From Embiotoca jacksoni (taxonomy: Eukaryota > Chordata > Actinopteri > Embiotocidae): DNA of 64,000 nt. The notes under the pieces were generated by a model. That model had not been told where the DNA came from and did not search any database. It saw only the letters and a list, made by a program, of their open reading frames with translations. The stretch is from NCBI GenBank assembly GCA_022577435.1, contig JAKOON010000009.1, positions 712,001 through 776,000 of the forward strand. Reading direction: 5' to 3'. The position numbers were made by a program, and so were the translations under genes. Of the stretch, positions 62,401 to 64,000 are shown one piece after another; the first letter of the stretch is position 1; the number at the start of each line of letters is the position of its first letter.

Positions 62401-64000
62401 ATATGAAAAAAAGTCATACTATAGCATGTCTGATATATGAAGAAAAAGTCACACTATAGCATGTCTGAAATATAAAGAAAAAGTCATACTATAGCATGTC
62501 TGAAATATGAAGAAAAAAAAGTCATACTATAGCATGTCTGAAATATGAAAAGAAAAAGTCATACTATAGCATGTCTGAAATATGAAGAAAAAGTCATACT
62601 ATAGCATGTCTGAAATATGAAAAAAAAAAAGTCATACTATAGCATGTCTGAAATATGAAGAAAAAGTCATACTATAGCATGTCTGAAATATGAAGAAAAA
62701 GTCATACTATAGCATGTCTGAAATATGAAAAAAAAAAAGTCATACTATAGCATGTCTGAAATATGAAAAAGAAAAAGTCATACTATAGCATGTCTGAAAT
62801 ATGAAGAAAAAGTCATACTATAGCATGTCTGAAATATGAAAAAAAAGTCATACTATAGCATGTCTGAAATATGAAAAAAAAGTCATACTATAGCATGTCT
62901 GAAATATGAAAAAAAGTCATACTATAGCATGTCTGAAATATGAAGAAAAAGTCATACTATAGCATGTCTGAAATATAAAAGAAAAGTCAGACTATAGCAT
63001 GTCTGAAATATGAAAAAAAAGTCATACTATAGTATGTCTGAAATATGAAAAAAAAGTCAGACTATAGCATGTCTGAAATATGTAGAAAAGTCAGACTATA
63101 GCATGTCTGAAATATGAAAAAAAAGTCATACTATAGTATGTCTGAAATATGAAAAAAAAGTCATACTATAGTATGTCTGAAATATGAAAAAAAAGTCAGA
63201 CTATAGCATGTCTGAAATATGTAGAAAAGTCAGACTATAGCATGTCTGAAATATGAAAAAAAAGTCATACTATAGTATGTCTGAAATATGAAAAAAAAGT
63301 CAGACTATAGCATGTCTGAAATATGAAGAAAAAGTCATACTATAGTATGTCTGAAATATGAAAAAAAAGTCAGACTATAGCATATCTGAAATATGAAAAA
63401 AAAGTCATACTATAGTATGTCTGAAATATGAAAAAAAAGTCATACTATAGTATGTCTGAAATATGAAAAAAAAGTCAGACTATAGCATGTCTGAAATATG
63501 TAGAAAAGTCAGACTATAGCATGTCTGAAATATGAAAAAAAAGTCATACTATAGTATGTCTGAAATATGAAAAAAAAGTCAGACTATAGCATGTCTGAAA
63601 TATGAAAAAAAAGTCAGACTATAGCATGTCTGAAATATGAAAAAAAAGTCTGACTATAGCATGTCTGATATATGAAGAAAAAGTCATACTATAGCATGTC
63701 TGAAATATAAAGAAAAAGTCATGTTATAGCATGTCTGAAATATGAAAAAAAAGTCATTATAGCATGTCTGAAATATGAAAAAAAAGTCATACTATAGCAT
63801 GTCTGAAATATGAAAAAAAGTCATACTATAGCATGTCTGATATATGAAGAAAAAGTCATACTATAGCATGTCTGAAATATAAAGAAAAAGTCATACTATA
63901 GCATGTCTGAAATATGAAGAAAAAAAAGTCATACTATAGCATGTCTGAAATATGAAAAGAAAAAGTCATACTATAGCATGTCTGAAATATGAAGAAAAAG
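53500..64000 (+). repeat. 1405-bp higher-order family with longer nested versions
   Basis: GTCTGACTATAG occurs at 55088, 56493, 59069, 62241 and 63648. Each time GTCATTATAGC follows 105 bases later and GCATATCTG precedes by 268-269. Spacings are 1405, 2576, 3172 and 1407. A further GTCATATTATAGTATG marker at 57583, 60159 and 61009 shows an 850-base inner unit. Confidence 0.9.

Larger units (their letters stand above)
30044..64000 (+). repeat. Giant minisatellite array, ~35-bp monomer, ~900-1000 copies, higher-order organisation
   Basis: All of this stretch is a head-to-tail array that runs off the window. The monomer consists of GTCATACTATAGYATGTCTG followed by AAATATGAAGAAAAA. Its length varies from about 33 to 44 because of the A tract and the optional G in it. 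All copies face the same way. Substitution variants define families: CAC, CAG or CAT after GT; TATG or CATG; GATATATG; AACATG; ATAAAG; ATGTAG. These recur at fixed long spacings, so the array grew by segmental duplication and unequal exchange. No open frame of interest and almost no CpG. It lies where an intron of bmp8a is expected. Confidence 0.98.

Noticed and set aside
30044..64000. CRISPR-like array of repeats
   Set aside because: There are no unique spacers; the whole monomer is repeated with only small changes, and the context is a vertebrate nuclear genome.
30044..64000. Telomeric or rDNA-associated repeat
   Set aside because: The monomer has no TTAGGG units and no similarity to ribosomal sequence.

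Overview
This window reads as nuclear DNA of a teleost fish, probably a percomorph-type genome. The evidence is spliced vertebrate genes with GT-AG introns, dense CA/GT microsatellites, a Tc1-like transposon end and other dispersed repeats familiar from ray-finned fish. Four protein-coding genes are supported, followed by one enormous tandem array.

Layout: (1) 1-252 (+) is the end of the last coding exon of cic (capicua), covering the second half of its C1 domain, with a 3' UTR of about 3.2 kb ending near a poly(A) signal at 3457. (2) 4780-17551 (+) is a complete gsk3a (glycogen synthase kinase-3 alpha) gene: 11 coding exons and 438 codons with every junction in phase. It starts just below a CpG-rich promoter that carries a ZNF143-type site. 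Compared with the mammalian gene as I remember it, one intron looks gained and one lost. (3) 24709-25581 (+) is znf706, a 76-residue C2H2 protein in two coding exons, probably with an extra intron in its 3' UTR. (4) 28222-29083 (-) holds the last two coding exons of a BMP ligand, best matched to bmp8a. They encode most of the cysteine-knot domain. The rest of the gene must lie to the right.

From 29084 rightward, in what should be the preceding bmp8a intron, there is a nest of broken repeats. It includes diverged single copies of the satellite motif and a Tc1-like end cut at 30043. From about 30044 to the window edge at 64000 everything is one head-to-tail minisatellite with a monomer of about 35 bp, roughly 900-1000 copies. 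It has clear higher-order structure (super-units of about 320, 1300, 1673, 1904 and 1405 bp).

The main discovery candidate is this array. On the bmp8a sense strand every monomer looks like a 3' splice site: a UGAC branch-like motif, a pyrimidine tract, then UUUCAG. If the intron model is right, bmp8a pre-mRNA carries close to a thousand tandem decoy acceptor sites before its cysteine-knot exons.

cic and gsk3a are neighbours in mammals too, so that half is conserved synteny. znf706 and bmp8a lie on other chromosomes in human, so this neighbourhood is lineage-specific. No functional coupling between the four genes is visible in the sequence.
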